Both the position numbers and the translations under genes were made by a program. Of a stretch of 5,558 nt of DNA, positions 1 to 5,558 are shown one piece after another. A model generated the notes under the pieces. The model did no database searches. It saw only the letters and a list, made by a program, of their open reading frames with translations, and was not told the origin of the DNA. Origin of the DNA: Myxococcaceae bacterium (GTDB taxonomy: Bacteria; Myxococcota; Myxococcia; Myxococcales; Myxococcaceae); NCBI GenBank assembly GCA_018262385.1, contig JAGSPQ010000369.1:1-5558 (forward strand), given 5' to 3'. Each line of letters starts with the position of its first letter. Within the stretch, counting starts at the first letter, position 1.

Positions 1-1
1 A

Positions 2-732
2 GTGCGCTCCGTGAGGGTAGTGAAGCCGAGGCACGTAGAGTTCACTGGGCGCGGTGACCGACGGGTCGTGACGCATCACCAGCTCGAAGCGCCGCGACTT
101 CAGCTCGAAGCCATAGCGGACTGGCGTGCCCGCGAGCGCGAGCGGGCGGGGACGAACGACGGCGTCGATCGCGCGGCCCTCTTCGGGTGAGTCGCGGCTG
201 AAGATCGACAGATCCTCCCCGTTCCAGCCATCGCCGTGCGCGTGGGTGTTGTCCGCGCTGTAGTTCCACAGCGTCGCGCTCACCCGCGCATCCTCCACCG
301 CGGTGAGGGTGCGGTTCATCGCCGCGCGCTGCAGCGCGTAGTCGCCGGTTCGAAATGCGCGCCCCCCTCGCAAGTCGAACGCGATGCCGAGCTCGCCCAC
401 CAGCAGCGGCAGCCCCAGCGCTCGCGCCTCACTGGCAAGCCGCCCGAGCTGAGCCTCGAAGCTCTTGCGGATTCGCCGTGCGCCGAACACCGGCCGCTGG
501 GTGAAGGCGTCCGCCGCCAGGAAGGAACGGAAGTCCTTCAGGAACAACACGTAGGCGTCGTACCAGTGCGGGGCCCAGACGGCGGGCCCGGTTCCCTTCC
601 ACCCGGGGCCTTTGCGGAAGGGCTCGCCCTGCAGCATCACCGCCAGGTGCGGAGCGAGGCGGTGGATCCTCGCCGCCCCCTCGGTGTGGAAGGGCGCGAG
701 GAAATCGTCGGCGAACGAAACGGCGCCATCGA
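2..732 (-). pseudogene. GH5 glycosidase, C-terminal half in the shifted frame, cut by window edge
   Basis: Reading the minus strand in the frame whose codons begin at 727, 724 and so on gives about 240 residues with no stop down to the left edge. The sequence is clearly protein-like: FADDFLAPFH just after the break, then AVMLQGEPFRKGPGW, VWAPHWYDAYVLFLKDF, LPLLVGELGIAFD, LRGGRAFRTGDYALQ, WNYSADNTHAHGDGW and NGEDLSIFSRD. The Glu in GELG (codon 392-394) is the expected catalytic nucleophile of GH5, and the WNYSADN...WNGEDLS segment is typical of the C-terminal barrel of endoglycoceramidase-like enzymes. It therefore continues the gene that starts at 1482, one frame away. No convincing start codon with a ribosome binding site opens this frame near the break, so it is unlikely to be translated on its own. 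The true C-terminus lies outside the window. Whether the break is a genuine mutation or a sequencing or assembly error cannot be told from the sequence. Confidence 0.8.
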
Positions 733-1482
733 CTGCAGCGGAGACGGCATCACTCCGACTTCCACCGGCCCGCCCGGCGCCTCGAGGTCTTCCCAGCCGA
801 TGTACCCGGGCGAAGGCTCGTTGAGCAGATCCACCCCGAAGACATTCGGCAGGCTCGCGACGCGGCGAACGACCTGCTCCACCGCGCCGAAGAAGTGTTC
901 CTGGAGGAACCGCTGCGCGCTCTCCCCGTCAATGCGGGTGCGCGGCGCGAAGGTATCGCCGCCGAAGAACAAGGTGAACATCGTCGCCGAGCCCAGCTTT
1001 CCCGCGTTGGTCGGCCAGATCATCTTCGGCAGCGGCCCCGCGTGCTTCGCTTCGACGAAGGCGGCGCCGGTCTCGTGGAGGGTGTCGAGGTTGAAGCCGG
1101 CCGCCTCGAGGGTCCAGCCGGGCGCGCCGTCGCCTCCGCTGAACCGGCTCCAGACGTCTTGATGGAAGTCGATGAAGACCGCGAGCTGGTGGGTGGCCGC
1201 CCGGCGAATCAGCGCCTCGAGGTAGTCGAGGTACGCGAGGTCGTACTTTCGGGGGCCGGCGTGCTCGATCGCTTCCCAGGTGACCACCAGCCGGAGGGTG
1301 GTCAGCCCCCAGCGCTGCAAGCGCGAGAAGTGTTCGTCGGCCTCGTCGAGCGGGAAGGGCCGGCCGACGAAGCTGCCTTCGGCGCGCGGGAGCTTCGAGC
1401 TGCCCCCGAGGTTCACCCCGCGCAGGAGCAGGGTTCGACGGTGTTCGTCGACGAAGCGGTCTCCCTCGATTCGAATCAGCAT
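637..1482 (-). CDS. GH5 glycosidase, N-terminal half (endoglycoceramidase / steryl-glucosidase-like), reading frame broken
   Basis: This is the N-terminal half of a family 5 glycoside hydrolase, a retaining beta-glycosidase on a TIM barrel. Counting from the ATG at 1482, strand 1 is RGVNLGGSSKLP (21-32). The substrate-pocket motif FIDFHQDVWSRFSGGDGAPGW covers about 103-123, TGAAF about 138-142, MFTLFFGGDTFAP about 168-180, and the acid/base Glu is E222 in LLNEPSPGYIG. These motifs resemble the endoglycoceramidase-related group that includes fungal steryl-beta-glucosidases, so a glycolipid or steryl-glucoside substrate is inferred. The ATG at 1482 is chosen because homology begins there; an in-frame ATG at 1557 adds 25 residues that look unrelated. 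Neither start has a clear Shine-Dalgarno. There is no signal peptide, so a cytoplasmic protein is expected. After M252 (codon 727-729) the frame gives a Ser/Arg/Pro-rich tail of low-complexity character ending at 637, while the expected C-terminal half continues in the -1 frame. As written, this product would lack the nucleophile and be inactive. Confidence 0.82.
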   Translation of the reverse strand: MLIRIEGDRFVDEHRRTLLLRGVNLGGSSKLPRAEGSFVGRPFPLDEADEHFSRLQRWGLTTLRLVVTWEAIEHAGPRKYDLAYLDYLEALIRRAATHQLAVFIDFHQDVWSRFSGGDGAPGWTLEAAGFNLDTLHETGAAFVEAKHAGPLPKMIWPTNAGKLGSATMFTLFFGGDTFAPRTRIDGESAQRFLQEHFFGAVEQVVRRVASLPNVFGVDLLNEPSPGYIGWEDLEAPGGPVEVGVMPSPLQSMAPFRSPTISSRPSTPRGRRGSTASLRTWR

Positions 1483-1565
1483 CAGACCGACAGCTTCGCA
1501 CCGGATGCCGCAATGGCAGCCAATCCCTGACCTTCTCGAGCAATTCGGGGGAGCCATAAGTGAGA

Positions 1566-1580
1566 CCCGCCCTCAGCGGG
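1566..1580. repeat. Short inverted repeat in the divergent intergenic region
   Basis: CCCGC (1566-1570) and GCGGG (1576-1580) form a perfect 5-bp inverted repeat around a 5-base centre. It sits in the 154-base gap between the minus-strand glycosidase and the plus-strand kinase, 57 bases before the kinase ATG. It could be a regulator site or an RNA hairpin, but a repeat this short and GC-rich is expected by chance in this base composition. No T-run follows it, so it is not a normal intrinsic terminator. I could not identify a convincing -35/-10 or sigma-54 promoter in the same gap. Confidence 0.25.
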
Positions 1581-1636
1581 CTGGGTGGCGACAAAAATCG
1601 ATGGCAGTCCGACAGGCGCCGGCCTAGCAGACGCGA

Positions 1637-3574
1637 ATGGCCGCCCCGAGCACGCCCGACGCCGACCCACCCCCAGTCGGCGGCGATCGCTTCGCCAAGC
1701 TCGGCGCCCAGGTCCTCGAGGCCGCCCCGGTGGTCATCCTGGTGCTCGACCCTCGCGGCGCGATTCAGCACGTCAACCCGTACTTCGAGCGGCTGACCGG
1801 CTACCGGCTCGACGAGATCCGCGGCAAGGATTGGTTCGACACCTTCTTGCCGGATCGCGATCGCGAGCACATCCGTAGGCTCTTCATCCAGGCCTACGGG
1901 GGCGAGCGGGTCCGCGGTGGCGTGAACCCAATCCTCACCCGTACCGGGGAGGAGCGCTCAATCGAGTGGACGGACGAGATGCTCCGCGACAGCGAAGGGC
2001 AGCCGGTGGGACTCCTCGCGATCGGCCACGACGTCAGCGAGCGAAACGCGGCCCAGCTCGCGCTCCGGCTGCAAGAAGAGCGCTACCGGGTCACCGTGGA
2101 GAGCATGCCCGACCCGCTGATGCTCCTCGATCTTGATCGGAGAATCCTCCACGCCAACCCGGCCGCCGCGCAGGTGATGGGGACTTCCCCCGACTGGCTC
2201 GCCGGCAAGTGCCCCGCCGAGGTGTTGCCGGAGCAGGAGGCCCAGCAGATCGCCGGGCTCTTCGATCGCACGGTGGCGACGCGCGAGCAGCAGACCGCGG
2301 TGATCACCCTCTCTGCGCAGCCCACCCGGGCAAGGTTGGTCCGCGAGATCACCATGGTCCCGTTGCCTGGGCCTGACGGCCAGGTGCGCCAGGTCCTGTC
2401 GATGAGCCGTGACCTCACTGCTCAGCACCAACTGGTCGAGGATCTGCGCGACGCCGACAACCGGAAGAACGACTTCATCGCCGTGCTCTCGCACGAGCTG
2501 CGCAACCCGCTGTCGGCGATCGCGAGCAGCCTGTCGGTGCTCGAGCAGGCGCGGGGGGAGATCGAACGGACCCGCAGCACCGCGCTGATCGAACGGCAGG
2601 TCACCCTGCTCACCCGCCTGGTCGACGACCTGCTCGACGTCAGCCGGATCACCCAGAACAAGATTCGACTGCAGCGCGCGCCGATCGACCTCGCCAGCCT
2701 GGTGCAGGCCATCGTCGAAGACCACCGGGCACAGTTCTCGAGCCTCGCCGTCCGGCTCGAAGCGCGGCTCCCGGGGGGGCCGCTGCAGATGAACGGCGAC
2801 GCGGTGCGGCTCACCCAGATGCTGGGCAACCTGCTCGACAACGCGGTCAAGTTCACCCCGACCGGAGGGCTCACCACCGTGACGCTCAGCCGCGACGAGG
2901 GGACCGCGGTGATCAGGGTCGTCGACAGCGGCGCGGGAATTGACCCGGTGATGCTCGATCGGCTGTTCCAGCCATTCGCTCAAGCCGACCGCACGCTCGA
3001 CCGCAACCAGGGCGGCCTCGGGCTGGGACTGGCGATCGTGAAGGGGCTGGTGGAGTTGCACGGAGGCACCGTCAGCGTGGCGAGCAGCGGCCATGGCCGG
3101 GGCGCCGAGTTCGCGCTGCGGTTGCCAATCGATCAAGTCCCTGAGCGGACGCCCCCACCTGAGCAGGCGCCAGCGGCGCGCCGGGTTGGCCGCCGGGTGC
3201 TGGTCGTCGAGGACAACGTCGACGCGGCCGAGAGCCTGTGCCTGTTGCTCGAGCTCGAGGAACACACGGTCGCGGTCGCCCACGACGGCGCGACCGGCCT
3301 GCGGATCGCTCGCGAGTTTCGACCCGACCTCGTGCTGAGCGACCTGGGCCTCCCCGGGATGAGCGGGTACGACCTCGCGCGCGCATTCAGGCAGGACGAA
3401 GCGCTCCGCTCAGTCACGCTGGTGGCGCTGTCGGGCTACGCCTCAGCGGCCGACATCGAGAAATCGCGCGCGGCAGGCTTCGACCGCCACCTCCCCAAGC
3501 CGATCAACCTCGATCGCCTGAGGCAGGTCGTCGAGACCGCGCGCCACGAAGAGGCGTGCCCCGATCACCGCTGA
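1637..3574 (+). CDS. Cytoplasmic hybrid sensor histidine kinase (PAS-PAS-HisKA-HATPase-REC)
   Basis: This 645-residue sensor kinase should autophosphorylate on His from ATP and pass the phosphate to its own receiver domain. A first PAS domain lies at about 22-133 (GKDWFDTFLPDRDR at 63-76, a common PAS S-box pattern) and a second at about 148-263. HisKA follows at about 275-340 with H286 in SHELRNP. The ATPase domain (about 386-498) shows the N-box NLLDNAVKFTP (N398, N402), the G1 box DSGAGI (430-435), the F-box LFQPFAQAD and the G2 box GGLGLGLAIVKG (459-470). The C-terminal receiver (about 519-637) has the acidic pair E525/D526, phosphoacceptor D569 in LSDLGLPGMSG, S599 and K621 in LPKPI, so all key residues are present. 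There is no transmembrane segment or signal peptide, so the input is likely intracellular. An in-frame TAG at 1625-1627 makes ATG 1637 the earliest start; no strong Shine-Dalgarno precedes it. There is no HPt domain, DNA-binding output or adjacent response regulator, so the downstream partner is unknown. Confidence 0.96.
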   Translation: MAAPSTPDADPPPVGGDRFAKLGAQVLEAAPVVILVLDPRGAIQHVNPYFERLTGYRLDEIRGKDWFDTFLPDRDREHIRRLFIQAYGGERVRGGVNPILTRTGEERSIEWTDEMLRDSEGQPVGLLAIGHDVSERNAAQLALRLQEERYRVTVESMPDPLMLLDLDRRILHANPAAAQVMGTSPDWLAGKCPAEVLPEQEAQQIAGLFDRTVATREQQTAVITLSAQPTRARLVREITMVPLPGPDGQVRQVLSMSRDLTAQHQLVEDLRDADNRKNDFIAVLSHELRNPLSAIASSLSVLEQARGEIERTRSTALIERQVTLLTRLVDDLLDVSRITQNKIRLQRAPIDLASLVQAIVEDHRAQFSSLAVRLEARLPGGPLQMNGDAVRLTQMLGNLLDNAVKFTPTGGLTTVTLSRDEGTAVIRVVDSGAGIDPVMLDRLFQPFAQADRTLDRNQGGLGLGLAIVKGLVELHGGTVSVASSGHGRGAEFALRLPIDQVPERTPPPEQAPAARRVGRRVLVVEDNVDAAESLCLLLELEEHTVAVAHDGATGLRIAREFRPDLVLSDLGLPGMSGYDLARAFRQDEALRSVTLVALSGYASAADIEKSRAAGFDRHLPKPINLDRLRQVVETARHEEACPDHR

Positions 3575-4422
3575 GCCGCGAGCCACTGCGCCGCCTGCGG
3601 CCACAGCGTCTGCTCGGCGGACGCGCGGAAGAACCCGAAGTGTCCGACCGCCTTCGAGCCCGAGTCGGCCGGAGCCTGGTGCCGATGGGTGGTCTGCGCG
3701 CGGGGGAAGAACCCGAGCCAGGCGGCGACGGTCTCCTTCGGCGCGTAGGTGTCGTCGGTGAAGCTGATCGCGAGGATTGGCGCCTTGATCCGCTCGTAGA
3801 GCGCGCGCCGCGAGCCGTCGTCACCCAGCAGGTAGCCGCGGGTCCGGCACCAGCGGGCCCACTCGCGGGCGACGGTGTGCGGCAGGTCCTCGCCCATGCC
3901 CAGCCGGCCGGGCACGTAGCCGAGCGCGGCGCCGACCGCGGGAAGCAGCGCGTACATGTAGAGCGCCATCCGCGCCTTGCCGGCGACGGTGGGCCACAGC
4001 CGCCAGTCGCCGCTCTGGGAGGCGACGCAGAGCGCGGCCGAGACCCGGTCGACGTTGTGGGCGAGGCCGAGCAGCTGGCCACCGACGCTGTGGCCGATCA
4101 CCAGCACCTTCTCGACGCGGCGCTCGCGGCAGGCCCACTCCAGCGCGCCGGCGAAGTCCTCGGCGCCCCACTGGGTGAGGGTGCCCTTGAAGTCGCGGAA
4201 CGAGCCGGGCGGCCGCGAGCCGCCGATGCCGCGGTAGTCGTAGGTGATGACGTCGTAGCCCTGGCTCGCCAGCCAGGCGGCGAACTTCGCGTAGTAGGTG
4301 CGCTTGACCGCCGTGGCCGAGTTCACCACCACCACGCCCTGGCGGGGCTGCACCTCGGCCTCGAACAGGGTCGCGCCGAGGGGGAAGTCGTCCCGAGCGG
4401 GGAGGATGAAGTCGGTCGCCAT
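3565..4422 (-). CDS. Alpha/beta hydrolase of the COG4757-like type
   Basis: This 285-residue serine hydrolase has an alpha/beta fold. VVVVNSATAVKRTYY (30-44) is an early strand with the oxyanion-loop region. YDYRGIGGSRP (61-71) is the usual strand 4 segment. The nucleophile elbow is GHSVGG with S112, a likely acid is D223 or D224 in SFTDDTYAP, and the likely base is H261 in GHFGFF. The triad is complete and in the expected order. The YDYRGIG and late GHFGFF motifs resemble a group of predicted hydrolases (COG4757) whose substrates are unknown, so an esterase or lipase-like reaction is all that can be inferred. There is no signal peptide and no extra domain, so it is probably cytoplasmic. The ATG at 4422 is chosen because the conserved fold begins within about 10 residues of it; no clear Shine-Dalgarno is visible. 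Its stop codon (3565-3567) lies inside the 3' end of the convergent kinase gene, and it is transcribed divergently from the methyltransferase-like gene at 4479. Confidence 0.93.
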   Translation of the reverse strand: MATDFILPARDDFPLGATLFEAEVQPRQGVVVVNSATAVKRTYYAKFAAWLASQGYDVITYDYRGIGGSRPPGSFRDFKGTLTQWGAEDFAGALEWACRERRVEKVLVIGHSVGGQLLGLAHNVDRVSAALCVASQSGDWRLWPTVAGKARMALYMYALLPAVGAALGYVPGRLGMGEDLPHTVAREWARWCRTRGYLLGDDGSRRALYERIKAPILAISFTDDTYAPKETVAAWLGFFPRAQTTHRHQAPADSGSKAVGHFGFFRASAEQTLWPQAAQWLAAQR

Positions 4423-4423
4423 G

Positions 4424-4433
4424 ACCCATGGGT
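4424..4433. promoter_or_regulatory. 10-bp palindrome in the divergent gap, possible operator
   Basis: ACCCATGGGT is a perfect 10-bp palindrome one base upstream of the hydrolase ATG, inside the 56-base gap shared with the methyltransferase-like gene. Its position would suit an operator covering the hydrolase start region. A palindrome of this length is not rare by chance, and I see no second copy in the window. The same gap must hold both divergent promoters, but no convincing -35/-10 pair can be picked out. Confidence 0.2.
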
Positions 4434-4478
4434 TAGTCGGTGCGCGGCGCAGGTTCCAGTCTAAGAACCGCCGCTCTG

Positions 4479-5117
4479 ATGAATCGGGTGGTGCACCAGA
4501 CCGATGGGGTCGCCTGGCTGAAGGCCAACCCGCTTGCGCGCGGTCAGTCGATCATCACCTCGCTGCCGGACAGCTCGGAGATTCCCTCGCTCGGGTTTGC
4601 CGGCTGGCGGCAGTGGTTCGTCGACTCGGTGAAGACCTGCATCGACGCGTGCCCCGACGACTCGGCGGCGCTGTTCTTCCAGACCGACGTGAAGCGCGAG
4701 GGGGCGTGGGTGGACAAGGGCTTCCTCTGTCAGCTCGGCGGCGAGGCGGCGGGAGCGCGCCTGCTCTGGCACAAGATCGTCTGCCGGGCGCCGGCGGGGA
4801 CGATCACCTTCGGCCGGCCGGCGTACGCGCACCTGCTGGCGTTCTCGCGCGGGCTGACCGCGGATCTCGACCAGTCGACGGCCGACGTGATCCCCCGGAT
4901 GGGGAAGATGACCTGGGCGCGGGCGATGGGGATCGAAGCGTGCGTGGTCGCCTGCCGGTTCCTGCTCGACTGCACCGGGTCGCGCACGGTGGTCGATCCG
5001 TTCTGTGGGCTGGGCAGCGCGCTCGCGGTCGCCAACGCGCTGGGGATGGACGCGATCGGGGTCGAGCTCTCGCGCAAGCGGGCGGAGAAAGCCCGCGAGC
5101 TGAGCGTGCAGATCTGA
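4479..5117 (+). CDS. SAM-dependent methyltransferase, DNA-methylase-like, atypical catalytic motif
   Basis: This 212-residue protein has a Rossmann methyltransferase fold. The SAM-binding motif I is near the C-terminus: VVDPFCGLGSALAVANALG (171-189), followed by GVELSRKRAEKAR (194-206), where E196 is the likely acidic residue at the end of strand 2. The N-terminal SIITSLPDSSEIPSL (24-38) aligns by position with motif IV (TSPPY or DPPY) of DNA amino-methylases, followed by FFQTDVK (66-72), LLWHKIVCR (95-103) and FGRPAYAHLLAFSR (111-124). A catalytic motif before motif I is the beta-class order of N4-cytosine and N6-adenine methylases. However, SLPD replaces PPY, so DNA amino-methylation is not assured and the substrate is unknown. 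The ATG at 4479 is preferred because the motif-bearing sequence begins there (HQTDGVAWL); an in-frame GTG at 4440 would add 13 residues, and an in-frame TAG at 4434 sets the upstream limit. There is no obvious target-recognition domain and no restriction enzyme beside it. It ends 9 bases before the convergent cysteine-rich gene. Confidence 0.88.
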   Translation: MNRVVHQTDGVAWLKANPLARGQSIITSLPDSSEIPSLGFAGWRQWFVDSVKTCIDACPDDSAALFFQTDVKREGAWVDKGFLCQLGGEAAGARLLWHKIVCRAPAGTITFGRPAYAHLLAFSRGLTADLDQSTADVIPRMGKMTWARAMGIEACVVACRFLLDCTGSRTVVDPFCGLGSALAVANALGMDAIGVELSRKRAEKARELSVQI

Positions 5118-5126
5118 TCAGCCCCG

Positions 5127-5558
5127 CTACGGAGGCGGAACGGGGCCGGGGCCGCTGGCGACGCAGTACCCGGTGGCGGCGCTGCAGGTGGTGCCGGACC
5201 AGCAGGTGAAGCCGGCGCTGCCGCAGCGGGGGATGCAGATGCCCTGGCCAACCGGGTTGCCCGGATCGAACTCGCACAGGTAGTTGGTCCGGCAGCTCGA
5301 CTGGCCCTGCCGCGGCCCGGCGCAGCTCTTCAGGCACAGCCAGTTGGGCGTTCCGTTCGCGTTCGCGGCGTTGACGCACGAGGAGCCCGCGGCGCAGGCG
5401 ACGCTCGAGCAGTTGGCGGTGCAGTAGCCGCCGGGCCAGCCGGTCGGAGTGCCAAGCACCGTCTGCGGAATGCACAGCCCGTTGCTCGGCGGCTGGCACT
5501 GCAGGTCATACAGACAGCCGGCGCCGATCGGGAACCCGATGCCCGCGTCGACGACGAC
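5127..5558 (-). CDS. Cysteine-rich, probably exported protein, C-terminal part (cut by right window edge)
   Basis: This frame is open from the right edge to a TAG at 5127-5129 and gives 143 residues, the C-terminus of a longer protein. It carries 16 cysteines in a repeated pattern: C-x5-C, a spacer of about 7-13, then C-x3-C. Examples are CAAGSSC...CLKSC, CRTNYLC...CIPRC and the final CWSGTTC. Spacers are rich in Gly, Pro, Asn and Ser, and the last residues are GPGPVPPP. So many paired cysteines suggest disulfides and therefore a periplasmic, outer-surface or secreted location. The N-terminal signal or lipobox would be outside the window. Similar cysteine-pair proteins are common among Myxococcota surface and lipoproteins, but their functions are mostly unknown and I do not assign one. 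A GTG at 5459 could open a shorter 110-residue reading, but the cysteine pattern continues upstream of it (CLYDLQC, then a Cys in GLCIP), so it is unlikely to be the real start. The gene converges on the methyltransferase-like gene. Confidence 0.75.
   Translation of the reverse strand, partial: VVVDAGIGFPIGAGCLYDLQCQPPSNGLCIPQTVLGTPTGWPGGYCTANCSSVACAAGSSCVNAANANGTPNWLCLKSCAGPRQGQSSCRTNYLCEFDPGNPVGQGICIPRCGSAGFTCWSGTTCSAATGYCVASGPGPVPPP

Noticed and set aside
721..760. Programmed -1 ribosomal frameshift joining the two GH5 halves
   Set aside because: The shift direction is right, but there is no slippery heptamer in the zero frame near the junction and no evident stimulatory hairpin. A mutation or sequence error is simpler.
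236..1162. Long plus-strand open frame opposite the glycosidase
   Set aside because: Its translation is Arg/Pro/Gly-rich with no recognisable motif, and it runs antisense to clear GH5 motifs. Such frames are common opposite GC-rich genes.
1215..1246. Tandem-looking CGAGGTA/CGAGGTC repeats
   Set aside because: They fall in the glycosidase coding frame and reflect repeated Tyr-Asp-Leu type codons in one helix (YDLAYLDYLEAL).
929..1870. Minus-strand open frame crossing the intergenic gap into the kinase 5' end
   Set aside because: It overlaps both real genes in a different frame. The translation is Arg/Pro-rich and lacks any domain pattern.
1958..3283. 441-codon minus-strand frame antisense to the kinase
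   Set aside because: The kinase frame on the plus strand has every expected domain and catalytic residue. The antisense product shows no motif and reflects codon-position GC bias.
3238..4464. 408-codon plus-strand frame opposite the hydrolase
   Set aside because: It spans the kinase receiver region and the whole hydrolase in antisense, with a low-complexity Arg/Ala/Gly translation. The hydrolase triad on the other strand is complete.
4433..4466. Possible promoter for the methyltransferase-like gene (TTAGTC ... TCTAAG)
   Set aside because: The spacing is about 21 bases and neither box matches consensus well, so it cannot be told from chance.
4479..5117. Restriction-modification or phage-defence system
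   Set aside because: No endonuclease, specificity subunit, helicase or other defence gene is next to the methylase-like gene, and its catalytic motif is atypical.
5121..5146. Possible terminator: GCCCCG (5121-5126) paired with CGGGGC (5141-5146)
   Set aside because: The stem is only 6 bp with a 14-base loop and there is no T-run on either strand. It mostly lies in the 3' coding end of the cysteine-rich gene.
4298..5251. Other overlapping frames on both strands around the methyltransferase-like gene
   Set aside because: They are Arg/Ala/Pro-rich and lie over the frame that carries the SAM motif DPFCGLGS, so they are shadow frames.

Overview
The window is a GC-rich (roughly two-thirds G+C), densely coded stretch of bacterial chromosome. 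Three things point to a Myxococcota or other former deltaproteobacterial source: a soluble PAS-PAS hybrid histidine kinase, a secreted protein with spaced cysteine pairs next to Gly/Pro/Asp-rich segments, and a glycosidase of the endoglycoceramidase/steryl-glucosidase type. This assignment is inference; there is no rRNA or other marker gene here.

Layout, left to right. (1) Positions 1-1482, minus strand: a GH5 glycoside hydrolase that runs off the left edge. Its N-terminal half (acid/base Glu in a NEP motif) and C-terminal half (nucleophile Glu in a GELG motif) lie in different frames, with the break near 727-780, so it is either a pseudogene or carries a sequence error. (2) Positions 1483-1636: a 154-base divergent intergenic region with one short inverted repeat. 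(3) Positions 1637-3574, plus strand: an intact 645-residue cytoplasmic hybrid sensor kinase (PAS-PAS-HisKA-HATPase-receiver). (4) Positions 3565-4422, minus strand: an intact 285-residue alpha/beta hydrolase whose 3' end overlaps the kinase gene by 10 bases. (5) Positions 4423-4478: a 56-base divergent gap. (6) Positions 4479-5117, plus strand: a 212-residue SAM-dependent methyltransferase-like protein related to DNA amino-methylases but with SLPD where those enzymes have (S/D)PPY. (7) Positions 5127-5558, minus strand: the C-terminal 143 residues of a cysteine-rich, probably exported protein that enters from the right edge.

Every neighbouring pair is divergent or convergent, so the window contains no operon and no evident joint pathway. 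The kinase has no response regulator or HPt partner here, and the methyltransferase has no restriction enzyme beside it. I see no mobile element, CRISPR array, RNA gene or defence island. The points most worth a second look are the broken GH5 gene, the atypical methylase motif and the cysteine module of the right-edge protein.
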